DNA of 64,000 nucleotides from NCBI GenBank assembly GCA_023423935.1, contig JAFAEQ010000075.1:1-64000 (forward strand). The letters are read 5' to 3'. Positions 34,807 to 43,721 of this stretch are shown piece by piece (position 1 is the first letter of the stretch; the number at the start of each line of letters is the position of its first letter). Under the pieces are notes generated by a model. It was not told the origin of the DNA and did no database searches. It saw only the letters and a list, made by a program, of their open reading frames with translations. Made by a program: the position numbers and the translations under genes. The DNA comes from Pseudomonadota bacterium (GTDB lineage Bacteria; Pseudomonadota; Gammaproteobacteria; Steroidobacterales; Steroidobacteraceae).

Positions 34807-36171
34807 TCAGCCCGCGGGCTCCTTGAGCCGCTTCAGCAATGACAGGGCGGCCGCGACCAACCCCAACGCACCGGCGATCAGCACCGCCCACAGGATGATC
34901 AGACGCACCGGTGTTTTGACCGGCAGCGGTTTCAATGCCAGCGGACCGCCGAGCGTCTGCGTCGTCCCCGGCGTGGCCTCGCCGATCAACGCATCCATGT
35001 CGCTGGCACTCACGCCCGACAGCAAGTTGCCGCAGGCAGGTGGCGCGGCTGGCTCCGCACGTCGGCTGCCGAATGCCAGCGTAAAGGGTCCCGAACCCTG
35101 CGCAAGGAAGCGCAGGTTTACCGGCCGATAGCCCAGCTCGAGCGTCGGCGGAGGATCCAACGCCGCAGAGGGCGTGTCGTAAGCAATGCGCCAGAACCGA
35201 TCGAACTGCGCATCCAGCCGTGCGGGCGGACTGAAGCGCCGCTCACCCGCATTGCTGACCGAATACACCTCACCGCTCCAGCGATCGCGCCAAGGGGCCT
35301 GATCGTTAGGACGGCTCTGAATGCGCACATGAACGGAGCTGTTTTCGATCGGCAATACGACGCGCGCAAACGTGATCGGCGCGGTACGACCCGCATCGAA
35401 CACTACTTCGTCGGGCTGTGTGTTCGCCAGCGGATCGGCGTTGAACCAGACCGGTTCGATGTCAGACGCGGCACTTGCATGCTCGCCGATCACTGCTGCG
35501 ATCCGCAGCGGCGGCCCGCCATCGACGCGTGCAATGCGCAGGTAATCGTAATGTGCAGAGGGCAACGAGATGGCGTTGCGCTGTAATTGACGCTCACCCT
35601 GCGTGACGCGCAACAGCGTGGTCGCATCCACAATCGTGCGCCAGCGATCGAGATCGGTGCTGGCTTCGACCCGTACGCGCGCCTGCGAAGCACCGTCGGG
35701 ACTGGTCCAGTCGAATTCGATGGCGCGCAGATCATTGACACTGCGCGCATCGATGACGTGTGCAACGGTGTGTACGCCGTCAGGTGATGAACCTTCTGCT
35801 TCGTGAACCCGGATCTGCGTCCCGGCCGCTGTCTGGACCTCGACGCCGGCACCAGCAATGCGCCTGTCACTCGGACCTTGCACCTCGAAAACCGACAAAG
35901 GGTCACGCACGACGACCGGCTCGGCGCGTGTCGGCGCGGCACAGAACGCATGCGGCACCGGAACGCCATTGGCATTGAACACACGGACGTCGCCCAAGTC
36001 CTCGCGCGTGACGTTCTCGTAGACGATATCGGGGAGCACCATCTCGGCGAGCGGACGGCCCGAGCGAGTTTCTAGTTGCATCCCTTGCGTGTAGTCATCG
36101 AGCTTTGGCGCCGCGAAGCACAGCGTCGGGAGCGCCAGGGAAAGAGCAACGAGGTATCGGGTCGGTTTCAT
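34807..36171 (-). CDS. DUF3999-family exported membrane protein
   Basis: A 454-residue protein. A signal peptide (MKPTRYLVALSLALPTLCFA, cleavage at AAP) leads to a long beta-rich periplasmic region and a single C-terminal membrane helix (about 423-445, PVRLIILWAVLIAGALGLVA), then a short basic tail. Recurrent jelly-roll-like pieces are IEFDWTSPDGASQARVRVEA, FDAGRTAPITFARVVLPIEN and the LRFLAQGSGPFTLAFGSRRA block, typical of DUF3999. It starts 9 nt after the DUF2339 gene stop; the two families are repeatedly neighbours in gammaproteobacteria. Biochemical role unknown. Confidence 0.85.
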   Translation of the reverse strand: MKPTRYLVALSLALPTLCFAAPKLDDYTQGMQLETRSGRPLAEMVLPDIVYENVTREDLGDVRVFNANGVPVPHAFCAAPTRAEPVVVRDPLSVFEVQGPSDRRIAGAGVEVQTAAGTQIRVHEAEGSSPDGVHTVAHVIDARSVNDLRAIEFDWTSPDGASQARVRVEASTDLDRWRTIVDATTLLRVTQGERQLQRNAISLPSAHYDYLRIARVDGGPPLRIAAVIGEHASAASDIEPVWFNADPLANTQPDEVVFDAGRTAPITFARVVLPIENSSVHVRIQSRPNDQAPWRDRWSGEVYSVSNAGERRFSPPARLDAQFDRFWRIAYDTPSAALDPPPTLELGYRPVNLRFLAQGSGPFTLAFGSRRAEPAAPPACGNLLSGVSASDMDALIGEATPGTTQTLGGPLALKPLPVKTPVRLIILWAVLIAGALGLVAAALSLLKRLKEPAG

Positions 36172-36180
36172 GAGCGAGCT

Positions 36181-38967
36181 CTACGTCGCCGCATCCGCGG
36201 CAGGCTTCGGCGGCAAAGGCGCCAGGTATCCCGTGACGAGCAGCAGTACGCCCACGGTCAGGAACGAGGCGATGCGTGCGATCGTGCCGACGCTCGACAG
36301 ATCGACCAGGAACAACTTGGCGACGACGACGATCATCAGCGCAGCGCCGACGACCCAGACGGAGCGCCATCGCTGTCGAGCCGCAATGGTCATGGCGGCG
36401 AATCCCAGCAAGCCCCAGAAAATCGACAGCGCCGCCTGAACGACCTGCGAGTCCATGATCCCGAACACTGTGACCGGCGTGCCCACGGTGTAATGCAGCG
36501 CGCGAATCAGCGCTGCGTTCAGCCAGAAAAACACCAGCGCTGCGAACACTGCCAGCGGCCTGCGCTGCTGGTCGTCGCGTGATCCGAGCGATTCGCGTTG
36601 CTCGCCGTTCAGCGCAGTCCACCACAGCGCAAGGCAGGCAAGACAGAGCGCGACGCTGATATCCAGCGGATTGAACAGGGGAATGTACGGCAGCCACAGC
36701 GGATCGCCTGGATTGGTGAGATCGACCAGCACGATCCACGCGATGGTACCGACCGCGAGCGGCAGGGCGCCGAGCGTGCGATAGATGTCCTCGAAGCGAT
36801 CCAGCGGCCACTTCGGCTTCGGCGGTCGGCGCCCGATGACTGCAAGCAGCAGTGCCGGCACCACACCCCACGGCAATGCCGGCCACACACCGCCCGTATG
36901 ACTTTCGACCCACCAGCTCGTTTGCCACGCAATCACGAGCGCGAGCACCCACAGCGACCAGACATGCAGGAAGTGCTCACCGCTCGCATTGGCCTCGAGG
37001 CGCTTCACATCGAGCAGATAGAGTAGCCCCACCTGCACAGCCAGGATCGTGAGCCAGCCGGACTCGCCCCATTCGGCGAATGGACGTCCGGCATCGAACG
37101 CGTACAGCACGCCGAAGAGAGCGGCGATGGCGGGCAGATACAGCGCCATCGTCTGCGGCAACGACCAGCGCGTGCGCATGCCAATGAACGCGAGCAGCGC
37201 CGACGTTGCGCTCACATAGATGAGCGCGGAGCCGAGCATTGCCTGACGCAGATGGGCATGGATCTCGTTGATGCCTGCGAACAACCACCAGCACACACCC
37301 CACATCGCAAAGAACGCTTCGATCTTCGACTCGTACGTGGCGAGCCGGATGCGATGCCGATGCCACCAGAAGCTGGTCAGCACGCCTGACATCGCCAGCA
37401 TCAGCGCACCGAGATAGATGCTGTTGAGCAGCGGCTGCGATGAATGAAGGCGATGAAGTCCGACGAAGAAACCGATGCCCGCAAGGATCTGCAGGAACGA
37501 GCCGAACAAGCGCGCGAGCTTGCGATCCTGACGCAAGCCGAGCCACACCAGCCCGGCGCCTTCGACCGCCCACATGGCGGCGGTCGTGCGTGTGTCGAAC
37601 GCCAGCGGAATCGCCAGACTGCCGAAGATCACACCGATCGCGGCGAACGCCTCGACAAGCAAGCGGAAGTTCTCGCGACGGGTGCGCCAGAGCGTAAATG
37701 CGAGCGCGAAATAGAACACGCCGAGGATGAGCGCACTCCATGCAAGCGCGTACTCGATGCGCGACACCATCGACGCATGCAAGGTGAATGCGACGACCGG
37801 CAGGCCGAACACCAGCGAACCCGATACGTAGCCTTTGAGATTCGCAGGCTGACGCACGCAGTTCAGGATCGAAACGCCGACATACATCAGGAAGAACAGG
37901 ATCAGGAACGCATCGGCACTGAACAGATCCTGTGTGTGATAGCCCGAGGCGCGCCACAGTCCCGTGATCGTGAACGTGAACAGAAAGCCGAGCACGTTGA
38001 GCACGCGCCAGGTGCGAAACCAGGCAACGGTGAACACGCCGAGATTGAGAATCGCGTAGTACGTGAACAGCGCGACGTGATTGCCGCTGCCCGTGGACAC
38101 CATGATGGGAGCCAGAAAGCCACCTGCAGTGCCGATCACAGCGAGCGACAGTGCATTCTGCGCGACTGCAAGAATCGCCGAAGTCACTGCAATGACGATG
38201 AGCAGCGGCAGCGCAAGACCCAGCGGAATCAGGTGGAACAGACGGCTTGCGGCAAACACCGTGAGATACAGCCCGGCGATGCCCCCGCCCTGCAACAGCT
38301 GCGCATACATGGGGCGCCGGTCCTTCAACCGCCAGCCCACGATCAGAAGCGCAAAGGCGCCGAGTGCGAGCCCGATGAAGCGCAGTTCGATAGGGAAGAG
38401 ACGGTTCTCCGCCGCGTACTTCGCCAGGAACGTCGCGCCAAAGAACAGGATGACGATGCCGATGCGCGCGAGCGGATTGCCCCCTTTGAACCAGCGAATG
38501 AACTTGTCGACCCAATCATCGATGGGTGCGGGCGGCAGAACCGAGTCGGACGCAAACGGAGGCCTCGTTGCAGGCTCTGCGACATCGGAGATTGGCTCCG
38601 CGATGCGCGCGGCAGCTGGAGCTGCAATTACGGGCTCGGCAGCAGCTGGAAGCTCCGTATCCGGCGTCCTGTCGAAGATCGGTGCCTGGTGTGGCGCGGG
38701 CGACAGCGGCTCCGGGAACGGCGCCGGTGCTTCGTCCGTGTGATGTTCCGCCTCAGCGGCGCGAGGCGGCTGCTCGAGCGAGTCGATGCGTTTGCGTTGA
38801 TTCTTGACGAGCGTGCGCAGATGCAGGACCTGCCCCAGCAATGCACCGATCAACGCGCCGATCAGAAATCCCGCCGCACTTTCGTCCGCGCCGCCAATCA
38901 CGATGGCGACGAGGATGGCCAGTGCCCATGTCATTCCCGTCGAGGAAGGTTCCTGGTTCGCCTGCAT
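36181..38967 (-). CDS. DUF2339-family polytopic membrane protein
   Basis: A 928-residue protein. The N-terminus has one or two membrane helices (MTWALAILVAIVIGGADESA, FLIGALIGALLGQ), then a basic coiled segment (LRTLVKNQRKRIDSL) and an acidic/proline-rich linker (about 75-170). The rest is a long array of more than 20 predicted membrane helices starting with WFKGGNPLARIGIVILFFGA, the signature of DUF2339. Start ATG 38967 (MQANQEPSSTG) is chosen over an upstream Arg-rich extension to 39051. It forms a two-gene unit with DUF3999. Transport or envelope function is plausible from the topology; none is established here. Confidence 0.85.
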   Translation of the reverse strand: MQANQEPSSTGMTWALAILVAIVIGGADESAAGFLIGALIGALLGQVLHLRTLVKNQRKRIDSLEQPPRAAEAEHHTDEAPAPFPEPLSPAPHQAPIFDRTPDTELPAAAEPVIAAPAAARIAEPISDVAEPATRPPFASDSVLPPAPIDDWVDKFIRWFKGGNPLARIGIVILFFGATFLAKYAAENRLFPIELRFIGLALGAFALLIVGWRLKDRRPMYAQLLQGGGIAGLYLTVFAASRLFHLIPLGLALPLLIVIAVTSAILAVAQNALSLAVIGTAGGFLAPIMVSTGSGNHVALFTYYAILNLGVFTVAWFRTWRVLNVLGFLFTFTITGLWRASGYHTQDLFSADAFLILFFLMYVGVSILNCVRQPANLKGYVSGSLVFGLPVVAFTLHASMVSRIEYALAWSALILGVFYFALAFTLWRTRRENFRLLVEAFAAIGVIFGSLAIPLAFDTRTTAAMWAVEGAGLVWLGLRQDRKLARLFGSFLQILAGIGFFVGLHRLHSSQPLLNSIYLGALMLAMSGVLTSFWWHRHRIRLATYESKIEAFFAMWGVCWWLFAGINEIHAHLRQAMLGSALIYVSATSALLAFIGMRTRWSLPQTMALYLPAIAALFGVLYAFDAGRPFAEWGESGWLTILAVQVGLLYLLDVKRLEANASGEHFLHVWSLWVLALVIAWQTSWWVESHTGGVWPALPWGVVPALLLAVIGRRPPKPKWPLDRFEDIYRTLGALPLAVGTIAWIVLVDLTNPGDPLWLPYIPLFNPLDISVALCLACLALWWTALNGEQRESLGSRDDQQRRPLAVFAALVFFWLNAALIRALHYTVGTPVTVFGIMDSQVVQAALSIFWGLLGFAAMTIAARQRWRSVWVVGAALMIVVVAKLFLVDLSSVGTIARIASFLTVGVLLLVTGYLAPLPPKPAADAAT

Positions 38968-39305
38968 GTGCAAGCCCCGCTGTCTGAGAGTCCACGTTCT
39001 TTTTGAAACTGCGGCGCCGGCAAGCCCCAGCGTCCATGTTCGAGCTCGCATCCTCGCGAACCTGAAAAGGCCCTGGGTGCCAGGCGCTAGGTACTGGGTA
39101 ACCTCTGATCAATTCGCCACTCGCAACCATAGTTGCTTCGCCCACCGAAGCATTTCAACCAGTTGCAGACTTGCGAAGTCAGGGAAGTCGATAAATCGGA
39201 GCTTCCCTAGGTCAGCCGAAGAACTTTCTTGCCGAACCCAGTGCCTGGCGCTTAGCGCGACCCATCAGGCTCTTCTTTGCCGCGATGCTACACGTCAGGC
39301 CGCGG
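38968..39305. repeat. Intergenic region with dispersed element, copy 1 (about 39080-39265)
   Basis: No gene is seen. From about 39080 the sequence resembles 51060-51235 in the same orientation. Shared blocks are GTAACC-CTGA-CAA with ATTCGCC, ATTTCA--CAGTTGC followed by AACTT-CG, GTCAGGGAAGT, and GCTTCC-TA. The interiors are diverged. A GTGCC(A/T)GGCGCT direct repeat lies at each end of this copy (39079 and 39241). It looks like an old insertion element remnant or MITE. Confidence 0.6.
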
Positions 39306-39800
39306 TCACGCATACAGGTGCACTTCATCACCTGGTCGCAGAAACGCAGGGCCTGCGAACTTCAGACCCAGCTTCTCGAGCACGCGGATCGAACCGATGT
39401 TTCCCGGCGAGACAAAGCCGACGATGCGCTCGATCCCGAGCACGGTATGTCCATAGTCCTTCACGGCCGCCGCGGCTTCCGTCGCATAGCCCTGCGACCA
39501 GTAAGCCGGCAAGTATGCGAACCCCACGTCGATCTCGTTCAGCGCCTCGCGTTTGATGAGGCCGCACGTGCCGATGGGCGTGCCGTCACTCTTGAACTCG
39601 ACGAGATAGTGGCCGTACCCGTATCGCTCGTAGCTCGCGAGATGGCTCTCGCGCAGAAAGCGCTGTGCCTCCGCAATTGTCCGCACGCCCTTGTCGCCGA
39701 TGTTTGCAAGGAACGAGGGCTCATTCAGCAACTGCACCATGAATGCGGCATCGTCGAGTGTGAGCCTGCGAAGAATCAATCTCGGCGTTTGCAGAACCAT
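39306..39800 (-). CDS. GNAT-family N-acetyltransferase (RimJ/RimL-like)
   Basis: A 164-residue protein. TPRLILRRLTLDDAAFMVQL is the common opening of the ribosomal-protein-alanine acetyltransferase-like GNATs. DVGFAYLPAYWSQGYATEAA carries the acetyl-CoA pyrophosphate loop (a Q-G-Y-A-T version of Q/RxxGxG/A). GIERIVGFVSPGNIGSIRVL and EKLGLKFAGP complete the fold. Substrate unknown. Stand-alone leftward gene next to a dispersed repeat. Confidence 0.88.
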   Translation of the reverse strand: MVLQTPRLILRRLTLDDAAFMVQLLNEPSFLANIGDKGVRTIAEAQRFLRESHLASYERYGYGHYLVEFKSDGTPIGTCGLIKREALNEIDVGFAYLPAYWSQGYATEAAAAVKDYGHTVLGIERIVGFVSPGNIGSIRVLEKLGLKFAGPAFLRPGDEVHLYA

Positions 39801-39961
39801 CGAAAGTCACCGACCCGGAGGACATTGAGTGTAGGCGAACTTCAGTCGCTCCGGCGCGTTCCATTCCAGTCGAACATCGAGCAATGCCATGTCCGCACGC
39901 ACCGAACACACGTTCATCCCTATGGGAACTGCGCGTCGCAGCCAACACGGCAGGCACCCCC

Positions 39962-41071
39962 ATGCCGACTGCTAAGCGCGGCACGACGCGGCGGCGTACG
40001 GAAGAGTCCACGACTCTGCAACCGCCCATACAACCGATGCTTGCGAAGCTTGCAGATGAGCTGCCGACCGGCGAGTTCCTGTACGAACCGAAATGGGACG
40101 GATTCCGCGCCATCGTGTTTCGCGGGCGCGAGGATGTCTACATCCAGAGCCGTGATGCGCGACCGCTCGATCGTTACTTTCCGGAACTGCACGATGAACT
40201 GTTGCGATCTCTGCCGGCCAACTGCGTCATCGATGGTGAGATCGTTATCGCGACCCCGCGCGGACTCGACTTCGACGCGCTTCAGCTGCGCTTGCATCCC
40301 GCCGCATCGCGCGTCCAGAAGCTCGCCAAGGAAAGTCCTTCCTCGTTCGTGGCATTCGATGTGCTCGCCATCGGCTCGCGCAATCTCATGGACGTCGCGC
40401 AGGAAAAAAGACGCACCGAGCTCGAATCGCTGCTCGCAGACGTCGCTCCGCCAGTACATCTCACCCCAATGACTCGCGACCGTGCCGTCGCGCTCGACTG
40501 GCTCGAGCGCTTCGAAGGTGCGGGCCTCGATGGCGTGATCGCAAAGCCGATTGCGGGCACGTATATCCCGGGCAAGCGCGCGATGATCAAGGTGAAGCAT
40601 GCACGCACTGCCGAGTGCGTCGTCGCAGGCTTTCGCTGGTACAAGGACACGAGCGACGCTGTGGGCTCGCTGCTGCTGGGTCTCTATGACGACAACGATG
40701 TGCTCCAGCACGTGGGCGTCACCTCGTCCTTCACGATGAAAATGCGGCACGAGCTGGCGCAGGAACTTGCGCCCTTGCGCAAGAACGCGATGAAAGATCA
40801 TCCCTGGCGCGAATGGGGCGGTGCGGGTAGCGAAGCTTCGCGCATGCCGGGCGCGCAGAGCCGCTGGAGCTCAGGGAAAGATCTGTCATGGGAACCGGTG
40901 AAACCGCAGCGTGTCTGCGAAGTGAAATACGACCACATGCAAGGCGATCGCTTCCGTCACGCCGCGATCTTCCTGCGCTGGCGCCCGGACAAACAGCCCG
41001 CGGATTGTCGCTACGATCAACTCGAAGTGATCAAGCCATACGAGCTCAAGCGGATTTTCTCGGCGGAGTGA
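39962..41071 (+). CDS. ATP-dependent DNA ligase, LigC/LigD-ligase type
   Basis: A 369-residue enzyme. The nucleotidylated lysine is in motif I, FLYEPKWDGFRAIVF (about residue 48), followed by VIDGEIVI, FVAFDVLAIGSRNLMD, GLDGVIAKP (motif IV) and MIKVKH (motif V). The C-terminal OB domain spans about 235-365 (VCEVKYDHMQGDRFRHAAIF). This is the size and layout of a stand-alone LigC, without the polymerase or phosphoesterase modules of LigD. No ku gene is within the window. I start at ATG 39962 (MPTAKRGTTRRR); upstream in-frame sequence lacks conservation. Likely role: joining of single- or double-strand breaks in repair. Confidence 0.87.
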   Translation: MPTAKRGTTRRRTEESTTLQPPIQPMLAKLADELPTGEFLYEPKWDGFRAIVFRGREDVYIQSRDARPLDRYFPELHDELLRSLPANCVIDGEIVIATPRGLDFDALQLRLHPAASRVQKLAKESPSSFVAFDVLAIGSRNLMDVAQEKRRTELESLLADVAPPVHLTPMTRDRAVALDWLERFEGAGLDGVIAKPIAGTYIPGKRAMIKVKHARTAECVVAGFRWYKDTSDAVGSLLLGLYDDNDVLQHVGVTSSFTMKMRHELAQELAPLRKNAMKDHPWREWGGAGSEASRMPGAQSRWSSGKDLSWEPVKPQRVCEVKYDHMQGDRFRHAAIFLRWRPDKQPADCRYDQLEVIKPYELKRIFSAE

Positions 41072-41623
41072 GAAGAAGAAAGAGAATCTCCACGGGGAGC
41101 ACGGGGTACACGGGGTCCGGACGAAGACATTTCACACAGAGAGCACAGAGACGGACGCTTCTACTGTGGGTTCGACTTCAGTCGAACAGGTTTTCATCAC
41201 TGTCATCACTCAGAGGAGAGACAAGAATCTCCACGGGGCACGGGGTCCGGGCAAAGACATTTCACACAGAGATCACAGAGAGCACAGAGAGCACAGAGAC
41301 GAATTGCTTCTAGTCCGCTGAGCCTGAAGCACCAGGACTTCCGATTTTCGTCCTACTGCTCCGCTCTCCTCGCGTGCCCGACACACAAGGAGACAGTCCT
41401 GTCGAAGCAATTTGCCGCGGCACCTTGTCGCTCGAGAAGGATGGGATTCATATCCTGCGAATAGAGTGCCGCGACTCACGCTCATGGCCCGGATGAGAAC
41501 GTCCTGGCGATGCGTTCGAACGCTCTGTCGGATTAATGTTGTCCGCGGATAGGCTCAGTTATTCTCGGCGCGCGCTGTCGACTCCAACCCTTCACACGAC
41601 GGCGTGCTTCTCGAGGTAACCCC
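41072..41623. repeat. Intergenic block of 9-bp-periodic repeats (two copies) and a REP-like hairpin
   Basis: Two copies of one cassette, 41084-41157 and 41224-41311, each run GAATCTCCACGGGG, then CACGGGG units, then GACATTTCACACAGAG, then CACAGAG units. Copy A has three CACGGGG and two CACAGAG periods; copy B has two and four, so units vary in number. Between them, at 41166-41188, is GTGGG followed by TTCGACTTCAGTCGAA, a REP-like head and hairpin. From 41312 to 41623 I see no repeat or gene; it should hold the S9 peptidase promoter. Confidence 0.85.
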
Positions 41624-43633
41624 GTGCGCTACAGCCTGCCCGCTATCCTCGGCATCGTGCTCCTGAGCCTGAATGCAAACGCTGCAGAACCGCCGCGCCG
41701 CTTGTTCACGCCCGACGACATGAACTCTATGCACGAGGTCAGCGATCCGCAGCTCTCGCCCGACGGCGAATGGGTTGCGTATTCAGTGCGTACGAGCGAT
41801 CTCGTCAAGGATGAACGCCGGACGCATGTGTGGATGACGAACTGGGCTGGCACTCGTACGGTGCAGCTGACAAATTCCATGGACAGCGAAACCACGCCGC
41901 GCTGGAGTCCTGACGGACGCTATCTGTCGTTTCTGTCGGCGCGCGGTGGCGAGGACGAACCCGATCAGCTCTGGCTGATGGATCGCAGCGGCGGCGAAGG
42001 ACAGCAGATCACCGCCTTCAAAGGCGACGTGCTCGACTACGCCTGGTCGCCCGATGCCAAACGCATCGCGCTCGTGGTGATGGATGAGGATCCATCGCGC
42101 GAGGCCGAGAAAGACAAGAACAAGACGGCACCGCCAATCGTGATCGATCGCTATTACTTCAAGGAGGACGAGACCGGCTATCTGGGCGCGTTGCGGCGAC
42201 ATTTATATGTGCTCGATGTGGCCACTCGAAAGGCCGAGCTGCTCACGCCCGGCAACTTCGATGAAGCCTGGCCGCAATGGTCGCCGGACGGAGCGCTGAT
42301 CGCATTCGTGAGCAAGCGCGGGTCCGATCCGGATCGCAGCAACGATAACGGTTTGTATGTGATGGCACCGAGGCCGGGCAGCGAGCCCCGACTCGTCACC
42401 ACGTTCCATGGGGATGCTGGCGATTCCGGTTGGATGACGGCACCGTCATGGCGGCCCGATAGCAAGGCATTGGTGCTGACCGTGGCGCGCGATCCCAAGC
42501 TGATCTATTACGCGCAGCAGGATCTGATGATCGTGAACGTCGACGGCACGGGCGCGCGCATCATCACTAACGACATCGACCGCAATATCGTCGCGCCGCT
42601 CTGGGGCAGCGATGGCAAGTGGATCTATGGTTTCATCGAGGATGATCGCAATCAGCAACTGGTCCGCATCGAGGCGAGCAGTGGCAAGCTCGAGCGCATC
42701 CTGGGAGGTCGCCGCGAAACCACCGCGTTCGATCTGGGATCGAAGGGTCGCATCGTCGTGCTGGACAGTACGGTGGATCGTCCCGAGGAAATCTTTGCCA
42801 GCGAAGGCCGCAAAGCGCGCCAGCTCACGCATCACAACGATGACTGGCTGGCCACCGTACGACTCGCCGCCGTCGAGGAGATCACCGCTCAATCGAAAGA
42901 CGGCACGGCGATCCATGGTTTTCTGGTGAAGCCACCGGACTTCGCTCCAGGCAAGCGCTACCCGACGATCTTGCAGATCCATGGCGGACCGGTGTCGCAG
43001 TACGCGAACGCGTTCATGCCGCTGTGGCAGATCCTCGCTTCGCAGGGGTACGTCGTGCTTGCCGCCAATCCGCGCGGCAGCTCCGGCCGCGGGGAACAAT
43101 TTTCACTCGGCATCTGGGGCGAGTGGGGTGGCAAGGACACCGACGATGTGCTCGCCGTCGTCGATTACGCAGTCGCACAGGGCATCGCCGATCCCCAGCG
43201 ACTCGGCCTCGGCGGCTGGAGCTATGGCGGAATCCTGACCAACTTCGTAATCGCCAGGGACTCGCGCTTCAAGGCGGCCACGAGCGGTGCGTCCACCGGC
43301 AATGCGCTGGCAGGTTACGGAACCGACATGTATGTGCGCGAATACGAAGCCGAACTGGGTGTTCCCTGGAAGAATCTGGACGCCTACCTGCGCAACGCCT
43401 ATCCGTTGCTGCATGCGGACAAGATCAGAACGCCCACGCTGTTCCTATGCGGCGACAGAGACTTCAATGTCCCACTGCTGAATTCCGAGCAGATGTACCA
43501 GGCATTGCGCAGCACGGGCGTCGATACCCAGCTCGTCATCTATCCCGGCCAGTTTCACGGCCTGCGCAAACCCAGCTACCTGCGCGATCGCGCCCGACGT
43601 TACGTCGAATGGTTCGGTAAGTACCTGCATTGA
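41624..43633 (+). CDS. S9-family (prolyl-oligopeptidase-like) exported peptidase
   Basis: A 669-residue protein with a signal peptide (MRYSLPAILGIVLLSLNANA), predicted periplasmic. The N-terminal beta-propeller has PD40-type repeats (SDPQLSPDGEWVAYSVRTSD, TTPRWSPDGRYLSFLSARGG, AWPQWSPDGALIAFVSKRGS). The C-terminal alpha/beta hydrolase (about 410-669) has the nucleophile elbow GLGGWSYGGI, catalytic Asp in LCGDRDFNVPL and His in PGQFHGLRKP. It starts with GTG 41624 behind GAGG. Family members cleave peptides or acyl-peptides. No partner is obvious nearby. Confidence 0.92.
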   Translation: MRYSLPAILGIVLLSLNANAAEPPRRLFTPDDMNSMHEVSDPQLSPDGEWVAYSVRTSDLVKDERRTHVWMTNWAGTRTVQLTNSMDSETTPRWSPDGRYLSFLSARGGEDEPDQLWLMDRSGGEGQQITAFKGDVLDYAWSPDAKRIALVVMDEDPSREAEKDKNKTAPPIVIDRYYFKEDETGYLGALRRHLYVLDVATRKAELLTPGNFDEAWPQWSPDGALIAFVSKRGSDPDRSNDNGLYVMAPRPGSEPRLVTTFHGDAGDSGWMTAPSWRPDSKALVLTVARDPKLIYYAQQDLMIVNVDGTGARIITNDIDRNIVAPLWGSDGKWIYGFIEDDRNQQLVRIEASSGKLERILGGRRETTAFDLGSKGRIVVLDSTVDRPEEIFASEGRKARQLTHHNDDWLATVRLAAVEEITAQSKDGTAIHGFLVKPPDFAPGKRYPTILQIHGGPVSQYANAFMPLWQILASQGYVVLAANPRGSSGRGEQFSLGIWGEWGGKDTDDVLAVVDYAVAQGIADPQRLGLGGWSYGGILTNFVIARDSRFKAATSGASTGNALAGYGTDMYVREYEAELGVPWKNLDAYLRNAYPLLHADKIRTPTLFLCGDRDFNVPLLNSEQMYQALRSTGVDTQLVIYPGQFHGLRKPSYLRDRARRYVEWFGKYLH

Positions 43634-43721
43634 AGTCGCGGCTCCCCCGCGCAGGGAACATCCTTGCGCGATAAGGTGTATTGCATGCGACGGGGGCAGC
43701 GGGCCCCGCCCTTCGCGTGCC

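Noticed and set aside
37444..39006. A 520-codon open frame on the plus strand
   Set aside because: Antisense to DUF2339. The Glu/Arg/Gln-rich, low-complexity composition is typical of a mirror frame of a membrane protein, and no ribosome binding site or family is seen.
41084..41311. CRISPR-like array
   Set aside because: The repeated unit is 9 bp with 2-bp variable positions. There are no 25-40 bp repeats, no spacers and no cas genes.
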